A stretch of DNA of 64,000 nt, taken from contig NZ_PYMA01000017.1 of the NCBI RefSeq assembly GCF_003026495.1, positions 62,001 through 126,000 of the forward strand, given 5' to 3'. This DNA comes from Photobacterium sanctipauli. Lineage in GTDB: Bacteria; Pseudomonadota; Gammaproteobacteria; Enterobacterales; Vibrionaceae. Position 1 is the stretch's first letter. Each line of letters opens with the position of its first letter. The notes below the pieces were generated by a model. The model had not been told where the DNA came from. It worked only from the letters and a program-made list of their open reading frames with translations, and ran no database searches. Below are positions 42,614 through 51,016 of the stretch, piece by piece. The position numbers and the translations under genes were made by a program.

Positions 42614-43585
42614 ATGGATTTCAAAGCTATCCAAGCGCTCACTGCTGATGATATGGCAGCGGTTGACGCGAAGATACTGGCTCAACTGAACTCAGATGTA
42701 GCCCTCATTAATCAACTAGGCTTCTACATTGTCAGCGGTGGCGGAAAACGCCTTCGCCCAATGCTTGCTGTTCTCGGTGCCCGTGCACTTGGCTACGAGG
42801 GTGACAAACACACCACAGCCGCAGCCTTTGTCGAATTTATCCATACTGCGACCCTGCTACACGATGATGTCGTGGATGAGTCAGACATGCGTCGCGGCAA
42901 AGCCACCGCCAACGCCATGTTTGGCAATGCGGCCAGCGTACTGGTTGGTGATTATATTTACACCCGCTCATTTCAGATGATGACCAGCCTTCGATCCTTA
43001 AGGATCCTGGACATCATGAGCGAAGCAACCAACGTGATCGCCGAAGGTGAAGTTCAGCAGCTAATGAACTGCAACGATCCAAACACCACCGAAGCAAGCT
43101 ACATGCAGGTGATCTACTCTAAAACAGCCCGCCTGTTTGAGGCTGCGACACAAATTTCAGCCATCCTTGCAGAAGCCCCATCAGACATCGAAACAGCAAT
43201 GCAGGACTACGGCCGCTATCTTGGCACGGCATTCCAGTTGATCGATGATGTACTGGACTACAATGCTGATGGCGAAGAAATGGGCAAAAATGTGGGTGAT
43301 GACCTTGCCGAGGGTAAACCAACTCTTCCCCTGCTCCACGCCATGCACCACGGTAATACCGAGCAAGCGGCAATGATCCGCGAAGCTATCGAGAAAGGAA
43401 ACGGCCTTGATAAGCTAGAACCGATTTTAGCCTGTATGAATGAGGTTGGCTCGCTAGAGTACACCCAAAAACGTGCGGAAGAAGAAGCAGAGAAGGCCAT
43501 TGCCTGCCTCTCGGTGCTGGAAGACAGCGACTATAAGTCAGCCCTTGAAGCCTTGGCCCACTTGGCGGTAAACCGCAACAAGTAG
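42614..43585 (+). CDS. ispB: Octaprenyl diphosphate synthase
   Basis: Makes the C40 side chain of ubiquinone and menaquinone. Start at MDFKAIQALTADDMAAVD with GGATG upstream; 323 residues, as in E. coli. The two Asp-rich prenyltransferase motifs are LLHDDVVDESDMRRG and FQLIDDVLDYNAD. Divergent from rplU-rpmA, the conserved arrangement. Confidence 0.96.
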   Translation: MDFKAIQALTADDMAAVDAKILAQLNSDVALINQLGFYIVSGGGKRLRPMLAVLGARALGYEGDKHTTAAAFVEFIHTATLLHDDVVDESDMRRGKATANAMFGNAASVLVGDYIYTRSFQMMTSLRSLRILDIMSEATNVIAEGEVQQLMNCNDPNTTEASYMQVIYSKTARLFEAATQISAILAEAPSDIETAMQDYGRYLGTAFQLIDDVLDYNADGEEMGKNVGDDLAEGKPTLPLLHAMHHGNTEQAAMIREAIEKGNGLDKLEPILACMNEVGSLEYTQKRAEEEAEKAIACLSVLEDSDYKSALEALAHLAVNRNK

Positions 43586-43605
43586 GTAGCAACCTAGCTG
43601 TAACC

Positions 43606-43632
43606 AAAGCCTGCCATTGTGCAGGCTTTTTT
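43606..43632 (+). terminator. Terminator of ispB
   Basis: AAAGCCTGC (43606-43614), loop CATTGT, GCAGGCTTT (43621-43629), then T-run. Confidence 0.9.
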
Positions 43633-43726
43633 GATCCCGCCGCCAGCCTAGAGCGTTAAATACTTCGACATGACCTATCAGCTATAGTTAAGTTATGATC
43701 GTTAGGATCAAAGCAAGGAGATCATC

Positions 43727-43918
43727 ATGCAAGCCAAAGATCTTAAGCCCGGAATGCGGGTAGAATGCCAACAAGGTGTTGCGGAAGTTATCGATGTAGA
43801 TCAGGAGCACAATACCGCGATCATCGAAAACATGAGTGATCACCGGCGCGTCAATATCAACTGTGATGATCTCATCGATCAACCACAGCTCCACACTGGT
43901 TGCGATAGCTACTATTAA
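43727..43918 (+). CDS. Conserved-looking 63-residue protein of unknown function
   Basis: I do not recognise this as a named gene. It has a very good ribosome site (AAGGAG, 7 bases before ATG) and its own terminator. The protein is acidic and soluble: MQAKDLKPGMRVECQQGVAEVIDVD, then HNTAIIENMSDHRRVNINCDDL. The pattern PGMRV...GVAEVIDVD...TAIIEN...RRVNI looks like a small SH3/KOW-like beta-barrel, a fold common in RNA- or protein-binding modules (inference). Cys residues at 14, 46 and 59. A reading frame on the opposite strand is rejected because it has no ribosome site. Confidence 0.75.
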   Translation: MQAKDLKPGMRVECQQGVAEVIDVDQEHNTAIIENMSDHRRVNINCDDLIDQPQLHTGCDSYY

Positions 43919-43953
43919 CAGCAACGCTCATCCCGTTGCTGCCAACGCAGATC

Positions 43954-43980
43954 AAAAAAGCGGCCATCGGCCGCTTTTAT
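43954..43980. terminator. Bidirectional terminator, 63-residue gene/mdh
   Basis: AAAAGCGGCC, loop ATC, GGCCGCTTTT (43956-43978). Perfect stem between convergent genes. A further hairpin, CAGCAACG/CGTTGCTG (43919-43941), follows the stop codon of the small gene. Confidence 0.92.
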
Positions 43981-44006
43981 CTATTATATGGTGTCGCTAC
44001 CAATAT

Positions 44007-44942
44007 TTACTTAGCGAACTCTTCACCTTTTTCGATATCGCCGTGCAAGGTGTCTAGCATGCCTTCCAATGCATCTTGCTCAAACGCACTTAGCTTGCCG
44101 TAATCCATCACTTCTTCAACACCTTCTTTGCCTAGTAGTACAGGCTGTGCAAAGAAGCGTGCGTGCTTGCCGTCACCTTCGACATAAGCACACTCAACGA
44201 TACCGCCTTCACCTTGAAGCGCCTTAACCAACGAAAGACCAAAGCGACATGCTGCCTGACCCATAGAAAGTGTCGCCGAACCGCCACCCGCTTTCGCTTC
44301 AACAACCTCGGTACCCGCATTCTGGATACGTGGCGTCAATGCTTTAATTTCTTCTTCGGTGAACTCAACACCTTCAACTTGTGATAGAAGAGGAAGGATT
44401 GTCACGCCAGAGTGGCCGCCAATAACAGGTACGCGTACCTGGCCCGGATCGACATCTTTTAGTTCCGCAACAAACGTTTCCGAACGAATAACATCCAGCG
44501 TCGTTACACCAAACAGCTTACGCTTGTCGTATACACCCGCTTTCTTCAATACGTCAGCCGCAATCGCAACAGTAGTGTTAACAGGGTTAGTGATGATACC
44601 CACACATGCTTTAGGGCAAACTACCGCAATTTTCTCGGCCAGTGACTTAACAATGCCTGCGTTTACATTGAACAGGTCCGCACGGTCCATACCAGGCTTA
44701 CGTGCAACACCAGCAGAAACCAGAACAACATCAGCACCTTCTAGTGCCGGTGTTGGATCCTCACCACCGTATCCCTTGATAGATACAGGAGTTGGGATGT
44801 GGCTAAGATCAGCAGCAACACCTGGTGTGACTGGCGCGATATCATACAGAGCCAAATCTGAACCTGCAGGCAGACGGTTTTTCAGCAACAATGCCAACGC
44901 CTGACCGATACCACCGGCCGCACCAATTACAGCAACTTTCAT
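44007..44942 (-). CDS. mdh: Malate dehydrogenase (NAD)
   Basis: Interconverts malate and oxaloacetate in the TCA cycle. 311 residues, close to the 312 of E. coli. NAD-binding VIGAAGGIGQALALLL, substrate arginines in AGVARKPGMDRADL, and the catalytic His in VPVIGGHSGVTILPL. AAGGAG before the ATG. Divergent from argR, as in E. coli and Vibrio. Confidence 0.98.
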   Translation of the reverse strand: MKVAVIGAAGGIGQALALLLKNRLPAGSDLALYDIAPVTPGVAADLSHIPTPVSIKGYGGEDPTPALEGADVVLVSAGVARKPGMDRADLFNVNAGIVKSLAEKIAVVCPKACVGIITNPVNTTVAIAADVLKKAGVYDKRKLFGVTTLDVIRSETFVAELKDVDPGQVRVPVIGGHSGVTILPLLSQVEGVEFTEEEIKALTPRIQNAGTEVVEAKAGGGSATLSMGQAACRFGLSLVKALQGEGGIVECAYVEGDGKHARFFAQPVLLGKEGVEEVMDYGKLSAFEQDALEGMLDTLHGDIEKGEEFAK

Positions 44943-45314
44943 GTTCGTTCTCCTTTACGATAGAAGTATATAATTTCAGACCTAATCATATGAAATCACA
45001 ATATTTTAAGAATATGATTTGATATCACCAGTAGGTATTGCTGACGTTATAGCAACCCCACTGCAAATACAATCAAACACGGCTAGCTTTGCGAAGTTGC
45101 GCATAAGCAAGAATAAAATGTGCTACATCTGTATAACATTTACAAGCGATAACTTGACCACAAAAAATTCAAAACAATGCATAAAAGTCGGTAATTATTC
45201 ATTTGCGACAACTATAATGGTGATACAAGCACCAGTTTACTTGAACACTGTTTGCTAGTAGCCAAAAGGTTATGCCAGAATACAGCACCTCGTCCCTGCA
45301 CATAAAATTTACTT
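44943..45314. other. Divergent region between mdh and argR
   Basis: 372 AT-rich bases. Near mdh there is an extended imperfect dyad (AAATCA...TGATTT flavour, about 44991-45018) and TGTGATTT on the minus strand, a CRP-like half-site. Near argR lies TATAAT at 45213-45218 with an ARG-box-like half (TAATTATTCA, 45192-45201) just upstream. No small gene is called. Confidence 0.45.
45190..45218 (+). promoter_or_regulatory. Candidate argR -10 box with an ARG-box-like half-site
   Basis: Perfect TATAAT at 45213-45218, about 97 bases before the argR start, but no good -35 box. TAATTATTCA at 45192-45201 resembles half of the ARG box (TGAATNNNNATTCA). ArgR autoregulation is known in E. coli; here it is only suggested. 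Confidence 0.3.
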
Positions 45315-45785
45315 ATGCGAAATTCAGATAAACAAGAACGCCTTGTTAAGGCATTCAAAGCAATTCTAAAAGAAGAGAAATTCAGCTCTCAAGGCGAAAT
45401 CGTCGATGCGTTGAAAGCTCAGGGGTTCGACAACATCAACCAATCCAAGGTTTCACGTATGCTCACCAAGTTCGGTGCCGTACGTACCCGTAACGCCAAA
45501 ATGGAAATGGTTTACTGCCTACCTGTTGAGCTAGGTGTGCCGACCACCAGCAGCCCACTGAAAGAGCTAGTAATGGAAATTGGCCACAACAGCGCGTTGG
45601 TTGTTATCCATACCGGCCCAGGCGCAGCGCAGGTCATTGCCCGTTTGCTTGATTCTTTGGGTAAAGCCGAAGGGATCTTGGGCGTCGTGGCAGGCGATGA
45701 TACGATTTTCATCACCCCGACCAATGCGATTTCAACTGAAGAGTTATACGACTCAGTTTGCGAACTGTTTGATTACAGTAAATAA
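45315..45785 (+). CDS. argR: Arginine repressor ArgR
   Basis: Hexameric arginine-dependent repressor of arginine biosynthesis, also an accessory factor in plasmid dimer resolution in E. coli. 156 residues. The winged helix contains FSSQGEIVDALKAQGF and INQSKVSRMLTKFGAVRTRN; the C-terminal arginine-binding, trimer-forming domain contains HTGPGAAQVIARLLD and the acidic GDDTIFI. Divergent from mdh, the standard arrangement. Confidence 0.97.
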   Translation: MRNSDKQERLVKAFKAILKEEKFSSQGEIVDALKAQGFDNINQSKVSRMLTKFGAVRTRNAKMEMVYCLPVELGVPTTSSPLKELVMEIGHNSALVVIHTGPGAAQVIARLLDSLGKAEGILGVVAGDDTIFITPTNAISTEELYDSVCELFDYSK

Positions 45786-46125
45786 ATCGCTACCAAAACC
45801 TCGAAATACCGGGTAGGAAAGCCTTTTTTCCTCTGCTCCTGCCTGGTATTTATGAGAGTTACATCACAATCAAGAAAACTTTTCCCGTTCAGATTATCCC
45901 TCCGCAAATCATTGATTGGTTTATATAATTATTCTTAGTTTTCATTCTGTCAGCTCCAATTTCCACTCATTTCACACAAAAAACCATTAACATAATTTTA
46001 ATTTTATTCTGCTATTTTGGTATCATCTAGTTGATTTAGATGTGTAATACCTTTTGGTATGTGCCTTTTTCCACCGATGGAAAGACGCCTTAAACAGGAA
46101 TAACAACAATTAGGAAGGGACAAAC
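45786..46125. other. Region between argR and the TRAP operon
   Basis: 340 bases. Apart from the argR hairpin it is AT-rich, with a small ATACC-TTTT-GGTAT dyad at 46047-46060 about 65 bases before the TRAP binding-protein gene. It must hold that operon's promoter; no clear -35/-10 pair was found. Confidence 0.4.
45804..45851 (+). terminator. Long-stem hairpin downstream of argR
   Basis: AAATACC-G-GG-T-AGGA (45804-45818) pairs with TCCT-G-CC-T-GGTATTT (45837-45851): 15 base pairs, two of them G-U. An inner alternative AGGAAA/TTTCCT with a T-run (45824-45829) is a more ordinary terminator. The two folds are mutually exclusive. Confidence 0.5.
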
Positions 46126-47100
46126 ATGGCATTTAAGCAACTTGTCAAAGTGAGTGCACTTGCAGCAGCGGTTATGGCAACCGGCATGACTACCGCGCAG
46201 GCGCAAAGCTTTATCACTATCGGCACCGGCTCTGTTACTGGTGTTTACTACCCAACAGGTGGTGCAATTTGTCGTCTTGTTAATGCAGATCGCAAAGAGC
46301 ACAACGTTCGCTGTTCGGTAGAGTCCACAGGCGGCTCTATCTACAACGTTAACACTATGCGTGCTGGCGAGTTGGATTTCGGTATCGTTCAGTCTGACTG
46401 GCAATACCATGGTTACAACGGCACCAGCAAATTCGAAGAGCAAGGCCCTTACAAGAAACTGCGTGCTGTATTCTCACTTCACACCGAACCGTTCAACATC
46501 ATTGCCCGCACCGATTCAGGTATCAACAACGTTGAAGACCTAAAAGGTAAGCGTGTCAACATCGGTAACCCAGGCTCAGGCGACCGCGCGACCATGGGTG
46601 TGGTCATGGACGCTATGGGTTGGACCAACAAAGACTTCAAACTGGCATCGGAGCTAAAAGGCTCAGAGCGCTCACAAGCTTTGTGTGACAACAAGATTGA
46701 TGCCTTTGTCTACGTAGTGGGCCACCCGAACGGTTCTATCAAAGAAGCAACCACGTCATGTGACGCCAAGCTAGTTTCTGCGACAGGCGAGAAAATCGAC
46801 CAAATCGTTGCAGACAACCCATACTACGCGACAAGCACAGTACCAGGCGGTATGTACAAAGGTACAACTGACGATGTTAACAGCTTCGGTGTTGCGGCAA
46901 CGCTGGTTTCATCAACCGATGTTTCTGATGATGTTGTTTACGCTTTGGTTAAGTCGGTATTTGAAAACTTCGATACCTTCAAGCGCCTTCACCCTGCCTT
47001 TGCCAACCTGAAGCCAGAAGACATGGTTAAAGACGGATTATCTATCCCTCTTCACCCAGGTGCGGTGAAATACTACAAAGAAGCTGGCTACCTTAAGTAA
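46126..47100 (+). CDS. TAXI-type TRAP transporter periplasmic binding protein
   Basis: 324 residues with a signal peptide (cleavage after AQA, residue 26). The mature start FITIGTGSVTGVYYPTGGAICRLVN is the TAXI-TRAP hallmark, followed by STGGSIYNVNTMRAGELDFGIVQSDW and GKRVNIGNPGSGDRATMGVVMDAMGW. The homologue at the same locus in V. cholerae (VC0430) has been reported as glutamate-specific, so glutamate or a similar amino acid is the best guess (inference by synteny). Strong AGGAAGGGA ribosome site. Next to its permease, with a hairpin between. Confidence 0.93.
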   Translation: MAFKQLVKVSALAAAVMATGMTTAQAQSFITIGTGSVTGVYYPTGGAICRLVNADRKEHNVRCSVESTGGSIYNVNTMRAGELDFGIVQSDWQYHGYNGTSKFEEQGPYKKLRAVFSLHTEPFNIIARTDSGINNVEDLKGKRVNIGNPGSGDRATMGVVMDAMGWTNKDFKLASELKGSERSQALCDNKIDAFVYVVGHPNGSIKEATTSCDAKLVSATGEKIDQIVADNPYYATSTVPGGMYKGTTDDVNSFGVAATLVSSTDVSDDVVYALVKSVFENFDTFKRLHPAFANLKPEDMVKDGLSIPLHPGAVKYYKEAGYLK

Positions 47101-47136
47101 CTAGCCCTGCTTCACTGCGGCATTTATGCCACTCAT

Positions 47137-47165
47137 GCGCCGCATTCGCGGCGCGTGTTGTTTTT
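47137..47165 (+). terminator. Intra-operon hairpin between binding protein and permease genes
   Basis: GCGCCGC (47137-47143), loop ATTC, GCGGCGC (47148-47154), followed by GTGTTGTTTTT. The interrupted T-run suggests partial termination, which would give more binding protein than permease. Confidence 0.6.
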
Positions 47166-47220
47166 AAGTAACCCTATTACGATAATTTTCACTACCTAGT
47201 CCATCGAAGAAGGATTATGC

Positions 47221-49800
47221 ATGACGAAGACAACCCAATCGTCGACAGATGTGCAAGATATGGTGGCTCAGGCTGATACAGGGGCACGAAGCCCCGTGGG
47301 ACTGGCTGGAAATATCTTGTGGCTGGTGCCACTTTGCTGGTCACTGTTCCAGCTTTGGTACGCATCGCCGTTACCGTTTATTTTAGATTTTGGTGTGCTC
47401 AACGACACCGAAGCCCGTTCGATACACCTCGCATTTGCTATTTTCCTTGCGTTCACGGCCTACCCTGCCTTGAAGCGCTCACCAAGAGATAAGATCCCTG
47501 TCGTTGACTGGATCCTGGCGTTGGCCGGTAGTTTTTCTGCCTCCTATCTTTTCTTATTCTATACCGAGCTGGCAGGCCGCTCTGGTGCCCCAACCCAGTT
47601 CGACATCATTGCCGCCGTCACTGGCATGGTGCTATTGCTTGAAGCCACACGCCGTGCCCTCGGCCCCCCGCTAATGATCGTCGCCGCAGTATTCCTGCTG
47701 TATACCTTCGGCGGCCCTCACATGCCGGATGTTATTGCCCACAAGGGTGCCAGCCTGAACAAGGCAATGTCGCACCTATGGCTAACAACGGAAGGGGTAT
47801 TTGGTATTGCTGTCGGGGTTTCGACCTCCTTCGTATTCTTGTTCGTACTCTTTGGTGCCATGCTGGATCGTGCGGGTGCCGGCGCCTACTTTATTAAAGT
47901 CGCCTTCTCACTGTTGGGGCACATGCGAGGCGGCCCAGCCAAGGCGGCGGTTGTAGCCTCGGGTTTATCTGGCTTGGTTTCCGGCTCATCCATTGCCAAC
48001 GTGGTAACTACAGGCACCTTTACCATTCCGCTGATGAAAAAAGTGGGCTTCCCAAGCCATAAAGCGGGCGCGGTTGAGGTTGCAGCATCGACCAATGGCC
48101 AGCTCACACCGCCTATCATGGGGGCTGCCGCCTTCTTGATGGTGGAATATGTCGGTATCTCGTACGTGGAAGTGATCAAGGCAGCCCTTCTGCCTGCATT
48201 GATCTCCTACATCGCCCTGATTTACATCGTTCATCTTGAAGCTTGCAAGGCTGGTATGTCTGGGCTTGAGCGCCGCTACAAGCCGACGCTGGCTCAAAAC
48301 CTACTGTCGTTTTCATCCACTATTGTCGGGCTTATCGTACTTAGTGCCATCATCTACTACGGCGTGGGTTGGACCAAAGACGTGTTCGGCGCGGCTGCTA
48401 CACCAATGATCGGAACCATCATTGTTGTCGCCTACGTAGCCTTGGTGAAATACTCGGCAAACTACCAAGATCACACCTTAGAGGATCCTAATGCCGAGAT
48501 CACCGAAGTACCTGATCCGGGCCCGACGGTAAAATCTGGTTTGTACTACCTATTGCCAATCGTGGTACTGGTATGGTGCTTGACCGTTGAACGCTTCTCT
48601 CCGGGGTTATCAGCATTCTGGGCGACCGTGTTCATGATCTTCATCCTGCTCACCCAGCGCCCGCTATTGGCTCTATTCAACAAAGAGAAGCCACTATCGC
48701 AGGCGACGATGGAAGGGGTGCATGATCTGCTAGAGAGCTTGGTATCTGGCGCCCGCAACATGATTGGTATCGGCGTGGCAACCGCCGCCGCCGGTATTGT
48801 GGTCGGCGTGGTCACCCTCACCGGTATCGGGTTGGTGATGACCGAGTTTGTCGAGTTCATCTCGGGCGGTAACATCATGCTGATGCTGCTGTTCACCGCA
48901 TTGATCAGCTTGATCCTTGGTATGGGGCTACCCACCACGGCTAACTACATTGTTGTTTCCACCCTAATGGCACCGGTTATCGTTACTCTGGGTGCACAGC
49001 ATGGCTTGATCATCCCGCTTATCGCCGTTCACCTCTTTGTGTTCTATTTCGGTATTTTGGCTGATGATACCCCTCCAGTGGGGCTTGCCGCCTTTGCTGC
49101 CGCAGCCATCGCCAAGAGCGACCCAATCCGAACCGGTATCCAAGGTTTCACCTACGATATTCGTACCGCGATTTTGCCGTTTATGTTCATCTTCAACACC
49201 CAGCTGCTGATGATGAACATCGATTCCTGGTGGCATCTCATGCTCACGGTGGGCTCCGCCATTATTGCAATGCTGACTTTCTCGGCGGCAACCCAAGGTT
49301 GGTGGTTCACCAGAACGAAGTGGTGGGAAGTCGCATTGCTACTACTGATCACTTTCTCGCTATTCCGCCCAGGTTTCTGGTGGGACAAGGTATACCCAGC
49401 TAAAGTTGAAATGGCCGGTACGGCGATCACCGAAACCGCCGAGCAGCTTTCGGTAGGACAACCATTTGAGCTTCAGGTAAGCGGTCAAAACCTTGAAGGC
49501 AAGTTTGTTTCCAAGCACGTCCTGCTGCCATTTGACGAAGATGCCGTAACAGCAGAAGAGCGTATCAGTTCAACAGGCTTGATGCTGCGCCAGGACGGCG
49601 ACAAGATGATTGTCGACATGATTGAGTTTGGCAGTCCTGCAGAAGCTGCAGGTATCGACTTTGATTGGGAAATCACAACCGTTAGCCTACCGGCAGATCG
49701 TCCGATGAAGGAGTGGGTATTCATTCCGACCCTGCTCATTCTTGGGGGGCTGGGATACAACCAGCGCCGACGGGCGAAAAAGCTCGGCCATATCGCTTAA
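47221..49800 (+). CDS. TAXI TRAP transporter fused permease (DctQM type)
   Basis: 859 residues. The small 4-helix subunit is fused at the N-terminus to the large transporter subunit, as usual for TAXI systems. Large-subunit motifs include KAAVVASGLSGLVSGSSIANVVTTGTFTIPLMK, QLTPPIMGAAAFLM, ILGMGLPTTANYIVVSTLMAP and FYFGILADDTPPVGLAAFAAA. The last ~150 residues form an extra C-terminal domain (DUF3394-like, with VGQPFELQVSGQNLEGKFV and SPAEAAGIDFDWEIT reminiscent of a PDZ-like module) and a final membrane helix. Uptake is expected to be driven by Na+ or H+. Confidence 0.93.
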   Translation: MTKTTQSSTDVQDMVAQADTGARSPVGLAGNILWLVPLCWSLFQLWYASPLPFILDFGVLNDTEARSIHLAFAIFLAFTAYPALKRSPRDKIPVVDWILALAGSFSASYLFLFYTELAGRSGAPTQFDIIAAVTGMVLLLEATRRALGPPLMIVAAVFLLYTFGGPHMPDVIAHKGASLNKAMSHLWLTTEGVFGIAVGVSTSFVFLFVLFGAMLDRAGAGAYFIKVAFSLLGHMRGGPAKAAVVASGLSGLVSGSSIANVVTTGTFTIPLMKKVGFPSHKAGAVEVAASTNGQLTPPIMGAAAFLMVEYVGISYVEVIKAALLPALISYIALIYIVHLEACKAGMSGLERRYKPTLAQNLLSFSSTIVGLIVLSAIIYYGVGWTKDVFGAAATPMIGTIIVVAYVALVKYSANYQDHTLEDPNAEITEVPDPGPTVKSGLYYLLPIVVLVWCLTVERFSPGLSAFWATVFMIFILLTQRPLLALFNKEKPLSQATMEGVHDLLESLVSGARNMIGIGVATAAAGIVVGVVTLTGIGLVMTEFVEFISGGNIMLMLLFTALISLILGMGLPTTANYIVVSTLMAPVIVTLGAQHGLIIPLIAVHLFVFYFGILADDTPPVGLAAFAAAAIAKSDPIRTGIQGFTYDIRTAILPFMFIFNTQLLMMNIDSWWHLMLTVGSAIIAMLTFSAATQGWWFTRTKWWEVALLLLITFSLFRPGFWWDKVYPAKVEMAGTAITETAEQLSVGQPFELQVSGQNLEGKFVSKHVLLPFDEDAVTAEERISSTGLMLRQDGDKMIVDMIEFGSPAEAAGIDFDWEITTVSLPADRPMKEWVFIPTLLILGGLGYNQRRRAKKLGHIA

Positions 49801-49812
49801 GCTTCACAAGAT

Positions 49813-49840
49813 GATCCCTTCGTCACGAAGGGATCTTTTT
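49813..49840 (+). terminator. Terminator after the TRAP permease gene
   Basis: GATCCCTTCG (49813-49822), loop TCA, CGAAGGGATC (49826-49835), TTTTT. Perfect 10-bp stem; the uspA-like gene that follows therefore probably has a promoter of its own or depends on read-through. Confidence 0.93.
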
Positions 49841-49892
49841 CCCTGATGTACACTATAGGGAGAAGCGCTCCCTTTTAGTTAAGAGATACCTT

Positions 49893-50342
49893 ATGTATAA
49901 ACAAATTTTGGTTCCTGTCGATCTGAACGAACAAGGATTCGCAGACAAGGCCGTTGAGCTTGCGGTGTGGCACGCCAAACATTCCAATGCCACCATCCAC
50001 TTGCTGAACGTACTGCCGGGGATCCATATGGCAATGGTTTCCAGCTACTTCCCCAAAGATGCAGCCCGCAAAATGATGCAGGATGCGCAAAAGCAACTTA
50101 AAGCCTTTGCTGAAGACTACATTCCTGCAGAAGTCGTGCACCACCAGTATGTGTCTGAAGGCAAAACATGGACGACGATCCTCGACCACGCCGAGCGTGT
50201 CGGTGCAGATCTAATCATCATGCCAAGCCACAAGCGCTCCAAGATAGACAAGGTAATGCTCGGCTCGGTTGCGGCCAAGGTTGTTGAAAACTCCCCTATC
50301 AATGTCCTTGTGCTCAAACCCCAAGCTCACCTTCACGAATAA
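49893..50342 (+). CDS. Universal stress protein (UspA family), TRAP-associated
   Basis: 149-residue single Usp domain starting MYKQILVPVDLNEQG and ending NVLVLKPQ. In ATP-binding Usps the loop reads G-x2-G-x9-G(S/T); here it is PSHKRSKIDKVMLGS, so the first two glycines are Pro and Lys and nucleotide binding may be lost or altered. Usp genes beside TRAP operons are known, for example TeaD, which modulates the TeaABC ectoine transporter in Halomonas; a similar role for this protein is inference. It follows the TRAP permease after a terminator. Confidence 0.9.
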   Translation: MYKQILVPVDLNEQGFADKAVELAVWHAKHSNATIHLLNVLPGIHMAMVSSYFPKDAARKMMQDAQKQLKAFAEDYIPAEVVHHQYVSEGKTWTTILDHAERVGADLIIMPSHKRSKIDKVMLGSVAAKVVENSPINVLVLKPQAHLHE

Positions 50343-50347
50343 CCAAG

Positions 50348-50375
50348 CAGCCCGCAATATGCGGGCTGTTTTTTT
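50348..50375 (+). terminator. Terminator of the uspA-like gene
   Basis: CAGCCCGC (50348-50355), loop AATAT, GCGGGCTG (50361-50368), seven T. Confidence 0.95.
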
Positions 50376-50400
50376 AGGCTATTCTTTCACGCTCAGTTAA

Positions 50401-51015
50401 TTAACGGTGATCGTACCCCCAACGCGGCACCAAGCCTTGCTCAACGCCAAGGTGGTCCAAAATACGTGCCACCATAAAATCCACCAAGTCTTCAATGCTC
50501 TGAGGTTGGTGATAAAAGCCAGGGGCAGCAGGCATAATGGTTACCCCCATCTGGGATAGCTTCAACATATTCTCCAGATGCAAGGTCGAGAATGGTGTCT
50601 CGCGTACCACCATCAGTAATTGCCCGCGCTCTTTCATCACAACATCGGCAGCCCGCTCAAGCAGGTTATCCGACAAGCCATGGGCAACCGACGCCAAGGT
50701 GCCTGCCGAGCATGGGCAAACCACCATGGTCTTCGGGGCTGCAGAGCCTGAAGCAACAGGCGAAAACCAATCCTCTTTGCCGCAGACCTCCAATTTGTCA
50801 GTCTGGCAATTGAGGTGCTTACACAGTGCAAGCTTGGCAGCATCAGGGCCTGCCGGTAGCTTCAAACCGTGCTCGGTTGCCAATACCACCCGCGCCGCAG
50901 AGGAAATCAAAAGATAAACATGGTAGTCCGCGGCCAGAAGGCACTCCAGCAAACGCAAACCGTATGGCGCACCCGATGCCCCAGTCCAGGCCAGTGTGAT
51001 CCGCTTATCCTGCAT
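50401..51015 (-). CDS. ubiX: Flavin prenyltransferase UbiX
   Basis: Makes the prenylated FMN cofactor used by the decarboxylase UbiD in ubiquinone synthesis. Start at MQDKRITLAWTGASGAPYGLRL, one base after the mpl stop (TAATATG), giving 204 residues; a longer frame to 51081 would lie inside mpl. Signature blocks: GASGAPYG (FMN phosphate), CPCSAGTLASVAHGLSDNLLERAADV and RETPFSTLHLENMLKLS. The overlap-like junction shows coupling to mpl. Confidence 0.95.
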   Translation of the reverse strand: MQDKRITLAWTGASGAPYGLRLLECLLAADYHVYLLISSAARVVLATEHGLKLPAGPDAAKLALCKHLNCQTDKLEVCGKEDWFSPVASGSAAPKTMVVCPCSAGTLASVAHGLSDNLLERAADVVMKERGQLLMVVRETPFSTLHLENMLKLSQMGVTIMPAAPGFYHQPQSIEDLVDFMVARILDHLGVEQGLVPRWGYDHR

Positions 51016-51016
51016 A

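Noticed and set aside
43688..43924. 78-codon minus-strand frame opposite the 63-residue protein gene
   Set aside because: The plus-strand frame has the ribosome site and terminator; this one has neither.
44359..44904. 181-codon open frame antisense to mdh
   Set aside because: Shadow of mdh; no family resemblance.
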